Of a stretch of DNA of 64,000 bases, positions 63,947-64,000 are shown in pieces; the stretch's first letter is position 1, and each line of letters starts with the position of its first letter. Origin of the DNA: Marinobacter xestospongiae (GTDB taxonomy: Bacteria; Pseudomonadota; Gammaproteobacteria; Pseudomonadales; Oleiphilaceae); contig NZ_JAKZAK010000001.1 of NCBI RefSeq assembly GCF_023156385.1, positions 310,001 to 374,000 on the forward strand, written 5' to 3'. The notes under the pieces are model-generated. The model was not told the DNA's origin. It saw nothing but the letters and a program-made list of their open reading frames with translations, and ran no database searches. The translations under genes were made by a program, and so were the position numbers.

Positions 63947-64000
63947 ATGGAACTAACACCCAGAGACAAAGACAAGCTGCTGCTGTTCACCGCAGCGCTG
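63947..64000 (+). CDS. ureA: Urease gamma subunit (partial, 5' end only)
   Basis: Only 18 codons are visible before the window ends: MELTPRDKDKLLLFTAAL, the typical N-terminus of UreA, the small subunit of nickel urease. ATG 63947 is chosen because GGAG lies 6 bases upstream and UreA proteins start MELTPR; an in-frame ATG at 63944 is one codon earlier. Confidence 0.93.
   Translation, partial: MELTPRDKDKLLLFTAAL

Overview
The window looks like chromosome from a marine gammaproteobacterium, most likely Marinobacter or a close relative. This is inferred from the moderately high GC, the gene orders tkt-epd-pgk-fba and metK-ahcY-metF, the DUF5666/DUF6502 and DUF6160-type proteins, and a urtABCDE-ureD-ureA run beside urea amidolyase genes. 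Both edges cut genes: an amino-acid ABC ATPase at the left and ureA at the right. No rRNA, tRNA or CRISPR array was seen.

Layout. (1) 1-1959: a polar amino-acid ABC transporter operon on the minus strand. (2) About 2141-11733: an accessory region. It begins with a decayed 3' end of a lipoprotein gene, an IS1380-type transposase remnant and a complete IS1182-type element. A tight four-gene operon follows (4484-11133): a UPF1/DNA2-like SF1 helicase, an unrecognised winged-helix-like protein, a two-HKD phospholipase-D-family protein, and a CARF-like domain fused to a sigma-54 AAA+ activator. A well-matched sigma-54 promoter lies just upstream. The region ends with the intact lipoprotein gene whose 3' end is duplicated at the left edge. 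This is the best candidate for an undescribed system: a self-contained, ligand-sensing, sigma-54-switched nucleic-acid-processing or defence module. (3) 11779-16533: the SAM cycle (metK-ahcY-metF) and an ArsR-methyltransferase regulator of SahR type, linked by matching 20-bp palindromes. (4) 16683-22141: central carbon metabolism (tkt, epd, pgk, fba). (5) 22266-27015: amino/imino-acid catabolism with a divergent AraC regulator. (6) 27133-28432: cbpA-cbpM. (7) 28584-32643: two DUF5666 lipoproteins and a DUF6502 protein sharing a GGGA-N6-TCCC operator.

(8) 32651-39459: assorted housekeeping genes (nitronate monooxygenase, DsbA-like protein, trhO, DUF481, a TudS-type protein, a GGDEF-EAL protein). 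(9) 39445-42779: a membrane protein and a fusion of a degenerate phosphoesterase with a GT4 glycosyltransferase. (10) 42864-48823: a DUF6160-type surface protein, a GntR regulator, gloA, lutABC and a ComEA-like protein. (11) 49320-64000: a nitrogen-scavenging locus. It holds a PanE-like reductase, a GntR regulator, urea carboxylase and allophanate hydrolase, then the divergent urea transporter urtABCDE, ureD and the start of ureA. Both divergent urea operons carry a sigma-54 promoter match and a TTGTATACA-type palindrome, so nitrogen control plus a GntR repressor is likely. The cell appears to have two urea-degrading routes fed by one transporter.
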